From: Armatimonadota bacterium
GTDB taxonomy: Bacteria; Armatimonadota; UBA5829; DTLH01
Direction of reading: 5' to 3'
Assembly (NCBI GenBank): GCA_029551395.1
Contig: JAKPFN010000123.1
Location: 62,001 to 126,000, forward strand
Length of the DNA: 64,000 nucleotides
The notes beneath the pieces were generated by a model. That model was not told the DNA's origin, ran no database searches, and was given only the letters and a program-made list of their open reading frames with translations. Shown here in pieces: positions 43,301-49,266 of the stretch. Positions within the stretch are counted from its first letter, which is position 1. Each line of letters starts with the position of its first letter. The translations under genes and the position numbers were made by a program.

Positions 43301-44183
43301 TGGAACCATAATCAGCGCTACTGATGGCAGCATCAGGGCACAAGATGGCTCGATAATCCGTGAATCTGCTGCAATAGCACCAGAAGTCGATAGAGCAACT
43401 GGCATTTATACTTACAGCTATGAGGATGATGTCGAAAAATTGCTCGGCCAGATGATAGTTGACTATTCGGCAGGTATTGTCAGGTTCACCAATCCGCTTC
43501 CGCCAAAGACCAAGGTCTTTGCTGAATACACGCCGCAGGCAATCCGGCTTACACGCGGTCCTGAACAGGACAGTGCGCCGTTCATGTTCATCGAGAAGAC
43601 TGAGCTGGAGTTTAAGGATACTGGCACATGTCTGAATCCTGGTGTAGTTAAGCCTACTTCCTCCTATAACGGTGCTATGCCGATCGATAGATTGTGGTTG
43701 TTCTGGCGCAAGCCTTCAAGCAGTGGAGTTCAGGCCAGTTCGATCTACTATAAGACATACAGAATCGGCATTAATCTGCCTAAGGCTGTTAAAATGACTA
43801 GAGACGGCAGACCTGAGCAAGTGACCATTTCCGGTATAAAGGGAGTTGCAGAAGTAAGCTGGGATGGCAAGAGAATCTTCTTCAGCAGCGTGGATGAGCG
43901 TTATCCGGGACTTCCAGGCACTGCAGGCCCAATAAACATTAAATATAAAGCCCTTGACGGCCAAGATATCGATATTACCGTTGATACTGTTACCTGGATG
44001 GAAGAACTGCCCGAAACAGCGCTTCCTACCAGACTGAGAGTGAATGAAGGCCAGGTCTGTGCGTTCGTTGACCCATGCGTCAGACCTACAAAAGTATGGG
44101 TGTTCTGGTCCAGCACCCGCGCAGGTAAGAGTGACCTGTATTATCAGACCATTAGCCCTAACTTCAGGGGCATTCTGTTCTAG
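37359..44183 (+). CDS. Giant secreted PQQ-like beta-propeller/golvesin-domain protein
   Basis: A 2274-residue exported protein, by far the largest gene here. Signal peptide about 8-30 (SAIIILAAILIATGVCVFA). Residues about 225-870 contain repeated PQQ/propeller-blade motifs (VVFGGMDGQVYCVRATNG, SVYIGNTNGRVYSLNIANG, VYVPSTGGRMHAIDLQDG, YVYVGSGNGRLYAFSDE), about eight in all. Two golvesin-like beta domains are embedded (about 85-225 and 475-565). The remainder (about 870-2270) is strand-rich with Trp/Pro/Asp-rich segments resembling large extracellular surface proteins. The start chosen is ATG 37359; a GTG 12 bases earlier is possible. A terminator follows, then pilM. Probably a surface or matrix protein; function not determined. 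Confidence 0.85.
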   Translation: MGSKCRSVSAIIILAAILIATGVCVFASTWSTYHYDHRRIGVTTQENLDAGNLKLIWTFPRYDNFGTGMISDAVVDVPSSPNNGWELTGNWSGRGSLPNPPSDYYGNDFRYAVTVNYPHEPTATAIWRLPAGSPVGSYSIQVYFPSSGGDTTNASNARYTVHHANGAITYKIDQRDGGGWITLGTGTFTLDADSYVELTNVIDRDPNDRTEYIVCADAVRFIPQLDMEIYSSPTAADLTDPTNPTSSIPFVWIGTVEGPMASGAPDTDDSDEFGAVYCVYSYNDNDITTTDPENDDSFWNNYKVQSVGTAKWRYPAGGRFDASGKTPNNRSPLEGPIGRLGNGMGGVFSAPTYIPERNLVVFGGMDGQVYCVRATNGELVWKGPGVTIPEEGNASGLWNERDNRFDAFGGSFLYAPCTTDTGGAAKIEYNILGTSSDPGTDANRGENGHMYAIYAWMPARDPATEVDGNGNPILRSRDATYTITFDGTQTRTIRIDQRDSTDPNIGSGMSSNPNAGKWVRLGSSYWNPRKVTLTTETQIASQINEELGNGDTITRVVVADAIMVVPEDIGPFSYSTPVYDGVNSVYIGNTNGRVYSLNIANGRLNWTYPKVQTKRSISMSNPQDAAASPFGSIVSSPALNFYGSSTGIGSRKLVVSSMDGKVYCLSNLSAGENGVELEWQYSAASRWGTGAQNEQELFSASPVIDGNEVYVPSTGGRMHAIDLQDGNCLWVSPDSADNSVPLSPFRYSTPAVYDNRVVCGSTGGMVYRFDPNNGQIDETLDVRLYSPIQGAIAVDGNHMYISTMDGSIWWVDRNTGNAPANGRAGYTNLGQLFSSPAVANTYVYVGSGNGRLYAFSDEAFGGMWVGGGKEGYRDVPATEQDAASVNPSELSQVDIFSPQVWHATRAAFEELATLGGTATSDIQSALASTTVDKNLLFVDNSFDGKTPMNGHKRADGMPLSSGERQLYIEWGEIIYLIAWNLPELKELDSTTLATNDGVGSQAARNAVRFRFNNAGAGSGAGGTMDEKQADCVFEYKFTDADGLEKRKCVAMAMVDTIGRSSPPAPGTGWIASLRVTTSSGGSGTGTGRTTVAQPIVTIPILTGTSSAWTVKNPTGAWEDQSIGINNPLAIMDDGLLPRKDGRPTQGTSTSLGWPGLAAAGGTLPTNKYGTDPTIHCNGNAYDNGGTWQVVMPHVYLGWGPHGANSRVAPLWIMDRSATGLRVAYRKQSELTNFMVTTSDLQWQGGNGAVVNPLPWDYPPYHNFGIYNSRMQRDYPDITRRAQRFQKTSDYSDPSTAKTTLLPAIPDNQETPNYEFSRLQPDSLEIWAEIPQFQPANTSGPGYSAELVAFLDTSPSDGSFNSGNVIAGRPTSYVEAHRRFRLSVCVPPDYHMVVEKPLTMDIIGPDKAPAPHGLGLYLNPASLTDWWKSFTVKNYGNVNLTNLKVAKRTTNGPLDLFSEDVDRSYPISMLNLTDVSTGIISSLDGWDPHWGAINAEPFATSGHGFTLSKARVGDVAPLELTIPDKRKISEYGPSIVEAIVNKTGDPSKSDPIEPSLSVIVPLTQPSGSYWQLVPVYADLNGNDRLDYGVEPFTEPSFRVNVVVAEDRLTGGATPGSAIQIDPVDPEADPTTPKPLDGDTQPAAWRDPYDGNTYLFWSSNRTGDPTASQRPWYLLRSALGYHPPKNGNMRIYDWAPADPSLPYPRWWENPSTNRIPAFDWMDMTDVDVNSIRHSSPFVALNLDSPTDARIRTWLFWQGQADVLDIVNNRMKRDYRILYTPATGGNVTSTDQPIYNFARDTSLIKMNPRAIAYFNGSDENIWLLWHGGDAGRWSIYGNLNTSPANDHNENAWSPDIRFSTPTCLVSVSDPSPVHRRIAGSDAFMDLAYVGASKHGQESDIIFTRYKWTGSWDSNLRVNPVPLPRIYNEELERDPKYNVYSSGHLAWLRPPTGGTIDNWGSPSEDPYIRVVLVDDYTTDGTTFAAGTIISATDGSIRAQDGSIIRESAAIAPEVDRATGIYTYSYEDDVEKLLGQMIVDYSAGIVRFTNPLPPKTKVFAEYTPQAIRLTRGPEQDSAPFMFIEKTELEFKDTGTCLNPGVVKPTSSYNGAMPIDRLWLFWRKPSSSGVQASSIYYKTYRIGINLPKAVKMTRDGRPEQVTISGIKGVAEVSWDGKRIFFSSVDERYPGLPGTAGPINIKYKALDGQDIDITVDTVTWMEELPETALPTRLRVNEGQVCAFVDPCVRPTKVWVFWSSTRAGKSDLYYQTISPNFRGILF

Positions 44184-44188
44184 ATGAT

Positions 44189-44240
44189 CTCCGGCTGTTT
44201 AATTAGTAGATGTAAACAGCCGGAAATTATATTATATTTA
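44189..44240 (+). terminator. Intrinsic terminator after the giant gene
   Basis: CCGGCTGTTT (44191-44200) pairs with AAACAGCCGG (44214-44223), 10 bp, loop 13, followed by AAATTATATTATATTT. It lies 7 bases after the stop. Confidence 0.85.
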
Positions 44241-44332
44241 AGGCAATGCTTGTGTAGAACCAATAAAACCTGCATTTGCATTGTTATTTGAAAGTCTATA
44301 GTCGTATTCGAGCGCAAATTGCTTGAATTTGT

Positions 44333-44362
44333 TTGACACGTCAGCTTGTTTGATGTTAGGAT
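44333..44362 (+). promoter_or_regulatory. Sigma-70 promoter of the pilMNOPQ operon
   Basis: Perfect TTGACA (44333-44338), 18-base spacer, then TAGGAT (44357-44362, 4/6 to TATAAT). About 43 bases before the pilM ATG. A good -35 with a moderate -10. Confidence 0.6.
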
Positions 44363-44405
44363 TAGTTGGTAACCTCTGCTATATGAGGGGATAGGAAGAC
44401 AGAGT

Positions 44406-45935
44406 ATGAGCTCTATTAGCAAGTCTGCTCCGTCGTCCGTAGTGGGGCTAGACATTGGAACCGACACAATAAAGGTTGCCGAGGCAAAGCTCGCTAAGGA
44501 CGGCATTCGGATCACTGGGCTAGGTGTATTGCCAACACCACCAGGTGTTGTTGATAACAGCGTCATAGTTGATCCTCAAGCATTGGGAGTTGCAATCAAG
44601 CAAATCCTCCGTGACAATGGGATAAAGTCAAAGAAAGTCGTTAGTTCCATTTCGGGACAGTCGTCAGTTGTCGTCAGGATTATAGAAGTTCCTAGAATGA
44701 CTCCTAACGAACTAGCCGAGACAATGAAATGGGAAGTAGAACGGCACGTTCCGTTCTCGCCGACCGATATCCAGATGGACTTTGCACCCGTTGAGAAACC
44801 AAATATACCCCCGGATGCGCCAAATATGGAGGTCCTTCTTGCAGTGGCTCAGCGCGATGCAGTTGATGCTCACGTTAAGACTCTGCAAAAAGCGGGGCTT
44901 GATCCAATAGCAATAGATGTCCAACCGCTTGCAGTCAGCCGACCGCTGATTGATATGGCTAATGGTTCATTGCCGTATGTGGTTGGAGTCATCAACATCG
45001 GGGCTACAACGACGAGTGTGGAAGTCTTTGAGGGTGGGCAGTTAGCCTTCCCCGGACCACCGCTTCCCATAGCTGGCATTAATTTTACCCGTGCGATCAG
45101 CGATGCTCTCGGAGTACCCATGGAAGAAGCCGAGAGGCTGAAGAAGGAATTCGCTGAAGTCGATTTATCTGTTCTACAAACAGGCCCTGCGGACACAGGC
45201 TTCGATATGGGAGGCCAGGACGATTACGGCTATACGCCAGCGCCTGACGCTGATTCATACGACAGCTTTGTGCCCCAGGCACAGGATGTGCAGCAGGACG
45301 ACTTCTCTCCATTCGAGTTGGGCACACAAGATGCGCCGCAAACACAACCAGTTGATCAGACATTCGATATATCCGGTGAGGATGTGTTTGACCTTGGTGG
45401 TGGAGCTGAACAGGCATCTGATTTCAAACCGGTATTTGACCTGGATGAACCTGAAGTCCCTACACCTGCGCCGGACGCAGGCGGATTTGACTTCGACATT
45501 TCGGACGAACAACCAGCTGCCCAACCAGTGGATATGGAAGCACAATCAGATCAGGTTTTCGTTCCTGAGGCTTCCGATTCCTACAGTTACCCACCGGTAC
45601 CCGCTCCGGTACCGGCGGATGATATCCGCACTCAAGTAATAAATGCAATAGCACCCGTTCTGATCGAACTGGCAACAGAGATCAGACGTTCACTTGACTA
45701 CTATTCGACCAGATATCAGATGCGGCCCGAGCAAATATTCCTGTGTGGAGGCACTGCAAGAATGTATAATCTGGACCAATTCCTGACTAATGAGTTAGGC
45801 ATACCTGTCCAGGTTGCTAATCCTATGGCTAACCTTATGGTGCAGTGTCCGAAATATACACCGGATCATTTGCAGGAAATTTCGCCGTTGTTCCCGGTTA
45901 GCATTGGTCTAGCAATCCGGGAGATGCTGGAATAG
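44406..45935 (+). CDS. pilM: Type IV pilus assembly protein PilM with large acidic insertion
   Basis: Actin-like ATPase domain protein on the cytoplasmic side of the pilus alignment complex. The N-terminal part has GLDIGTDTIKVAEAK (phosphate-1), IIEVPRMTPNELAETMKWEVERHVPF and INIGATTTSVEVFEG; the C-terminal part has IFLCGGTARMYNLDQFL (phosphate-2/adenosine). The 509-residue length exceeds the usual 350-380 because of about 145 residues (about 260-403) that are acidic, Gln/Pro-rich and low in complexity, inserted between the two halves of the C-terminal lobe. No frameshift is present; the insertion is in frame. It starts the pil operon behind the 44333 promoter. Confidence 0.94.
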   Translation: MSSISKSAPSSVVGLDIGTDTIKVAEAKLAKDGIRITGLGVLPTPPGVVDNSVIVDPQALGVAIKQILRDNGIKSKKVVSSISGQSSVVVRIIEVPRMTPNELAETMKWEVERHVPFSPTDIQMDFAPVEKPNIPPDAPNMEVLLAVAQRDAVDAHVKTLQKAGLDPIAIDVQPLAVSRPLIDMANGSLPYVVGVINIGATTTSVEVFEGGQLAFPGPPLPIAGINFTRAISDALGVPMEEAERLKKEFAEVDLSVLQTGPADTGFDMGGQDDYGYTPAPDADSYDSFVPQAQDVQQDDFSPFELGTQDAPQTQPVDQTFDISGEDVFDLGGGAEQASDFKPVFDLDEPEVPTPAPDAGGFDFDISDEQPAAQPVDMEAQSDQVFVPEASDSYSYPPVPAPVPADDIRTQVINAIAPVLIELATEIRRSLDYYSTRYQMRPEQIFLCGGTARMYNLDQFLTNELGIPVQVANPMANLMVQCPKYTPDHLQEISPLFPVSIGLAIREMLE

Positions 45936-46008
45936 CGCAGGTGGGGCTGCATAAAAATATGCAGCCATATCTATAAACCTGCTTGCGTGACCGGAGGAGT
46001 CGTTCAAG

Positions 46009-46941
46009 TTGTCTATGATTAAGATAAATCTATTACCGCCGAACATACATGAGGGCAGAGCAATAAAACGAATGATTGCACTGTTTGTGATATTGCTCGT
46101 ACTCATCATCGGCGCAAACATGTGGTTCATCAGCTCAGTCAATAAAGAAAAAGCAGAATGGGCTGCACAAGCTGAAGAAGCTGAAAGGCTGCAAGCTGAA
46201 GCCAAAAGCTGGCAGGATAAAGAAGCTGCTCTGCGCGGCGAAGCAGCCATTATGGATGCCAAAGTCAAGTTCTTCGACGATGTCAAGCAGCATAATGATA
46301 AGTATCCTACCCTCTTTGAGACAGTGGCAAAGTGGACTTATCGCAAGATCACCTACTCGTCGCTGACGACTAATGGACAAGCTGTTCAAATGGAGGCCTT
46401 TGCACCATCTTTATCAGATGCAGGAAAGTATTTATTGAACCTGTATCGAGCCACGAATCTGTTTTCTAGTGTGGCAATATCGGGTGTCCCAGGATATCCA
46501 AACACAGGAGAAGGACAGGCGAGCAGCAGTAGTTTTGGATCCATGGGCGGTGGTGCAAACACCTTTGGATCAGCTCCACCGCTCGTAACTGGACCTAGTT
46601 CAGGTCCTGCAGGCTTTGGATCAGCACCTCCTCTGGTGACAGGTCCAAGTTCAACTGGATTTAATAGCGGCACACCGGCAATGCCGGGAATACCCGGTAT
46701 GATTGGGCCTGGTGGTCCTCGTGGAACCAGTTACGGTGGGATGGAAGCAATCACTACAGGGGTTGACCGTGCAACATTGGAGAAAACCTTGAAAGGATTT
46801 AAGTTCAATGTGATGCTCAACCTGCTTCCAGATAAATATATTATTGCTCCAACTCCGGGAGGCGATGCTTCTGCAGTGCCTGGTGGTATGCCCGGTGGTG
46901 CACCTGGTATGCCTGGCATGGCACCAGGCGGTATGCCTTAG
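46009..46941 (+). CDS. pilN: Type IV pilus assembly protein PilN-like, with Gly/Pro-rich tail
   Basis: A 310-residue inner-membrane protein that partners PilM through its N-terminal peptide. It shows IKINLLPPNIHEGRA, the conserved PilN motif bound by PilM, then a transmembrane helix (about 23-43) and a charged coiled coil (AQAEEAERLQAEAKSW). Beyond about residue 160 the sequence becomes Gly/Ser/Pro/Met-rich, including two tandem copies of FGSAPPLVTGPSS and an MPGG-rich end. The TTG at 46009 is best supported: GGAGGAG lies 9 bases upstream; the ATG two codons later is too far. PilN is usually about 190 residues, so the tail is extra. Confidence 0.9.
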   Translation: MSMIKINLLPPNIHEGRAIKRMIALFVILLVLIIGANMWFISSVNKEKAEWAAQAEEAERLQAEAKSWQDKEAALRGEAAIMDAKVKFFDDVKQHNDKYPTLFETVAKWTYRKITYSSLTTNGQAVQMEAFAPSLSDAGKYLLNLYRATNLFSSVAISGVPGYPNTGEGQASSSSFGSMGGGANTFGSAPPLVTGPSSGPAGFGSAPPLVTGPSSTGFNSGTPAMPGIPGMIGPGGPRGTSYGGMEAITTGVDRATLEKTLKGFKFNVMLNLLPDKYIIAPTPGGDASAVPGGMPGGAPGMPGMAPGGMP

Positions 46942-46968
46942 TGCATGAGTAGGACCTTGAGGTAAACT

Positions 46969-47688
46969 ATGAGTAAACTACGTAAATTACACGTTGTAAT
47001 AATAGGTGTTTTGGTCTGTATCATTGTCGGAGCAGGAATGTACTTCCTCCTGGTGAAGAAGGCAATCGAAGCAAGAGAGGCCGAAAAGACCAGATATAAT
47101 ACCGCTGTGACCAATGGTGGAACTCAGCAGAATGTCATAACTCAAAAGGCTAATTATGAAAAGGCCGTTGTCGAGGTTAACGAGACTGAGATAAAATACC
47201 AGAGATACATGCGAGCGCAAATGCCGCTCATAAGCCTTGCAGATCGCAAGACCGGTATGTTGCAGCTATGGCACGAGCAGTCAGAAGTTCTTGGCCCGCT
47301 CATTCTTTCGCACATACAACGAAGTGGAGTAAAGCTCTCTTCTGAGATAAAAGTTGATGCACCGAAAGCTAATCCAAATGAAATAATTGTTGGTGGTTCT
47401 CAACCAATAACACTGGATCTAGGCAAAATAAAGGTTGAAGGAGACTTCAAAACTATTATCAAGCACCTGAAAAGTTGGAACTCTTGCAAAAGACTTGCTA
47501 TGATAGAGAATCCTGCGTTGGCAGGCAATAGCCCCAACCTGGCTTGTGAGTACAATCTTAAAGTCTTTTTGTTCCCTGCATCTGATCCAGGTGAGACTGT
47601 TCCGTTGGCTCCCGCAGCTGGAGACCAAAGTGGTATGGGCGGAATGCTTGGTGGCGGCATGCCTGGTGGAATGCCGAGCGCTAACTAA
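46969..47688 (+). CDS. pilO: Type IV pilus assembly protein PilO-like
   Basis: A 239-residue inner-membrane protein of the PilN-PilO-PilP subcomplex. It has one N-terminal transmembrane helix (about 8-29, VIIGVLVCIIVGAGMYFLLV), then a coiled coil (EKTRYNTAVTNGG onwards) and a ferredoxin-like domain with TLDLGKIKVEGDFKTIIKHLKSWNS, the PilO/GspM-type strand-helix pattern. It ends in Gly/Met-rich MGGMLGGGMPGGMPSAN. Next to PilN (27 bases) and to the lipoprotein gene (15 bases). Assignment rests mainly on order and topology. Confidence 0.85.
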   Translation: MSKLRKLHVVIIGVLVCIIVGAGMYFLLVKKAIEAREAEKTRYNTAVTNGGTQQNVITQKANYEKAVVEVNETEIKYQRYMRAQMPLISLADRKTGMLQLWHEQSEVLGPLILSHIQRSGVKLSSEIKVDAPKANPNEIIVGGSQPITLDLGKIKVEGDFKTIIKHLKSWNSCKRLAMIENPALAGNSPNLACEYNLKVFLFPASDPGETVPLAPAAGDQSGMGGMLGGGMPGGMPSAN

Positions 47689-47703
47689 GCTCGGAGGTAA
47701 ATT

Positions 47704-48459
47704 ATGATGTGGATACTAAATAAAAAGAAACTTCCAATAGCAATGGTTGGCGTACTGGCAGTCATCTGTCTGGTGGTAATGACTGGCTGCGGTGGTGATT
47801 CAGAAGAAGCCACTTCAGATGCGTCAACAACAGACATGCCCAGTAGTACAGCAGTGTCCTCTGGAATGCCTGGTGCAACACCTGCTGGAATGCCCGGTAC
47901 TACGCCATCAACACCAACTAACGTGACAGTACCTGGTGCTGGCTCTCAGACAGACGGAACGCAGATTGCACAAGAACCAACACCAAACCAGGAATGGAGA
48001 GAAGACCCGTTTGCAACGGATACTGGTTCTAAAAAGCCGTCCAAACCGCCTGTGCAGCGGCTGGAGATACCGATGCTTGGCAGAATATTCTCACCTCCTC
48101 CGCCACCGGCTCCTGCTAGTGCAGGACAAACGGTAGTGCCTGAACCACCAAGGCGAGTTGCGGGTATACTTTATGGTGATAGAGTCAATGCACTGATCCA
48201 GACACACAATGGTTTTGAGACTGTCAAACCTGGTGATAGGCTTATCGATGGGACAATCGTTGAGAGAATTGAAAGAGACCGTGTGATACTTCGCCCGGTA
48301 ACAGGACCATCCAGGACAGTTGAAATTAGGCTGGCGGCTTCTGTGGTACCACTTGAGCCACCAACGACTACTACTCCTTCTGGATCATCCGGGAGACCTG
48401 GTTATCCTGGTCCGGGAGGTGGAGGACGTCCTGGAGGTTTAAGACCGCCGGGAATGTAA
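47704..48459 (+). CDS. pilP: PilP-like pilus lipoprotein
   Basis: A 251-residue lipoprotein with signal and lipobox (VVMTGC, Cys at about residue 29), a Ser/Thr/Pro-rich linker (about 30-95), WREDPFATDT, then a beta domain PRRVAGILYGDRVNALIQTHNGFETVKPGDRLIDGTIVERIERDRVIL that matches the PilP/GspC homology region. The C terminus is Pro/Gly-rich. In other bacteria PilP ties the inner-membrane PilNO complex to the secretin. Location between pilO and the STN/pilQ genes supports the assignment, though the sequence is divergent. Confidence 0.82.
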   Translation: MMWILNKKKLPIAMVGVLAVICLVVMTGCGGDSEEATSDASTTDMPSSTAVSSGMPGATPAGMPGTTPSTPTNVTVPGAGSQTDGTQIAQEPTPNQEWREDPFATDTGSKKPSKPPVQRLEIPMLGRIFSPPPPPAPASAGQTVVPEPPRRVAGILYGDRVNALIQTHNGFETVKPGDRLIDGTIVERIERDRVILRPVTGPSRTVEIRLAASVVPLEPPTTTTPSGSSGRPGYPGPGGGGRPGGLRPPGM

Positions 48460-48485
48460 TAGATATATAGGCAGATGGAACTAAC

Positions 48486-48524
48486 ACCGATGGCTCACAG
48501 TCAAATAATAATAGGCCCATCGGT
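48486..48524 (+). other. Stem-loop between pilP and the STN gene
   Basis: ACCGATGG (48486-48493) and CCATCGGT (48517-48524) can pair over 8 bp around a 23-base loop, with a CACAT/ATGTG pair following. It could alter the transcript or act as an mRNA processing element; no T-run, so not a terminator. Confidence 0.4.
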
Positions 48525-48561
48525 ACACATTATGTGTGACGATTCTTAGGAGGCGTCAAGG

Positions 48562-49218
48562 ATGAAGAGATCAATTTTGGTAGGAATGGCCGTTATGCTG
48601 ATAGCATTTTGTGCGTTTGCAGCATCGGCACAGGATGATTCTGGATTAAACCGTATTACACTGGAATTGAAGGACACGCCGGTTCAACAGGCTCTGGAAA
48701 CCCTGTTCAGGGGTACGGGGCTGAATTATGTTGTAGATACGTCGGTCCAGGGGAATGTCTCAAGCGTCAGTCTTAGAGATGTATCGTTTGATGTGGCGCT
48801 CAAGATGCTCCTCAAGTCAGTTGATCCGCCACTTGTTTTCCGCAAAGATGGTGATGTCTACCTTGTTTCCGTACGTAAGGAAACACCAGCCGAAATAAAT
48901 CAGCCGGTAATAGATACACCTGTTATCGAAGACATTGTCCCTCCAGATGATGTCCGAATGGAAAAAATTGCCCTGAATTTCGTAGATGCATATGATCTAA
49001 GAGCCATCATGGACGGTGAGGATATTCGAGACTCACAGAATGCCGGCTCCATGGGTAACATGGGCGGCATGATGGGCGGATTCGGCGGCATGATGGGCGG
49101 ATTCGGCGGTGGATTCGGCGGCGTTAGTTACGGTGGTGGCTACAGCGGTGGTAGTTACGGTGGCGGATTCAGCGGCGGTGGCTACAGTGGCGGCTACGGT
49201 GGCATGTCTCGCTGGTAG
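48562..49218 (+). CDS. Secreted STN-domain protein with Gly-rich tail
   Basis: A 218-residue exported protein (signal peptide about 4-23). The central part has a secretin/TonB short N-terminal (STN) domain: LELKDTPVQQALETLFRGTGLNYVVD, VSLRDVSFDVALKMLLK and FRKDGDVYLVS. The C-terminal 60 residues are almost only Gly with Ser, Tyr, Phe and Met in tandem units (MGGFGG, GGYSGG). It is not a full secretin. It lies immediately upstream of pilQ (GTG/ATG spacing 48 bases) and may be a companion pilot or plug, a role I infer from position. Confidence 0.8.
   Translation: MKRSILVGMAVMLIAFCAFAASAQDDSGLNRITLELKDTPVQQALETLFRGTGLNYVVDTSVQGNVSSVSLRDVSFDVALKMLLKSVDPPLVFRKDGDVYLVSVRKETPAEINQPVIDTPVIEDIVPPDDVRMEKIALNFVDAYDLRAIMDGEDIRDSQNAGSMGNMGGMMGGFGGMMGGFGGGFGGVSYGGGYSGGSYGGGFSGGGYSGGYGGMSRW
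49060..49215 (+). repeat. Coding tandem repeat for a Gly-rich tail
   Basis: The DNA GGCATGATGGGCGGATTCGG is repeated directly near 49066 and 49087 (21-base step), then varied GGC/GGT-GGT-(agt/tac) units. It encodes the glycine-rich end of the STN protein. A likely site of length variation between strains. Confidence 0.75.
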
Positions 49219-49266
49219 AAAGATAGGTTTTAAGGGATGCTACTGCCTTTCCGGAAGAGGAACAAT

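Noticed and set aside
48486-48524. Intrinsic terminator inside the pil operon
   Set aside because: Large loop and no T-run; kept only as a stem-loop.
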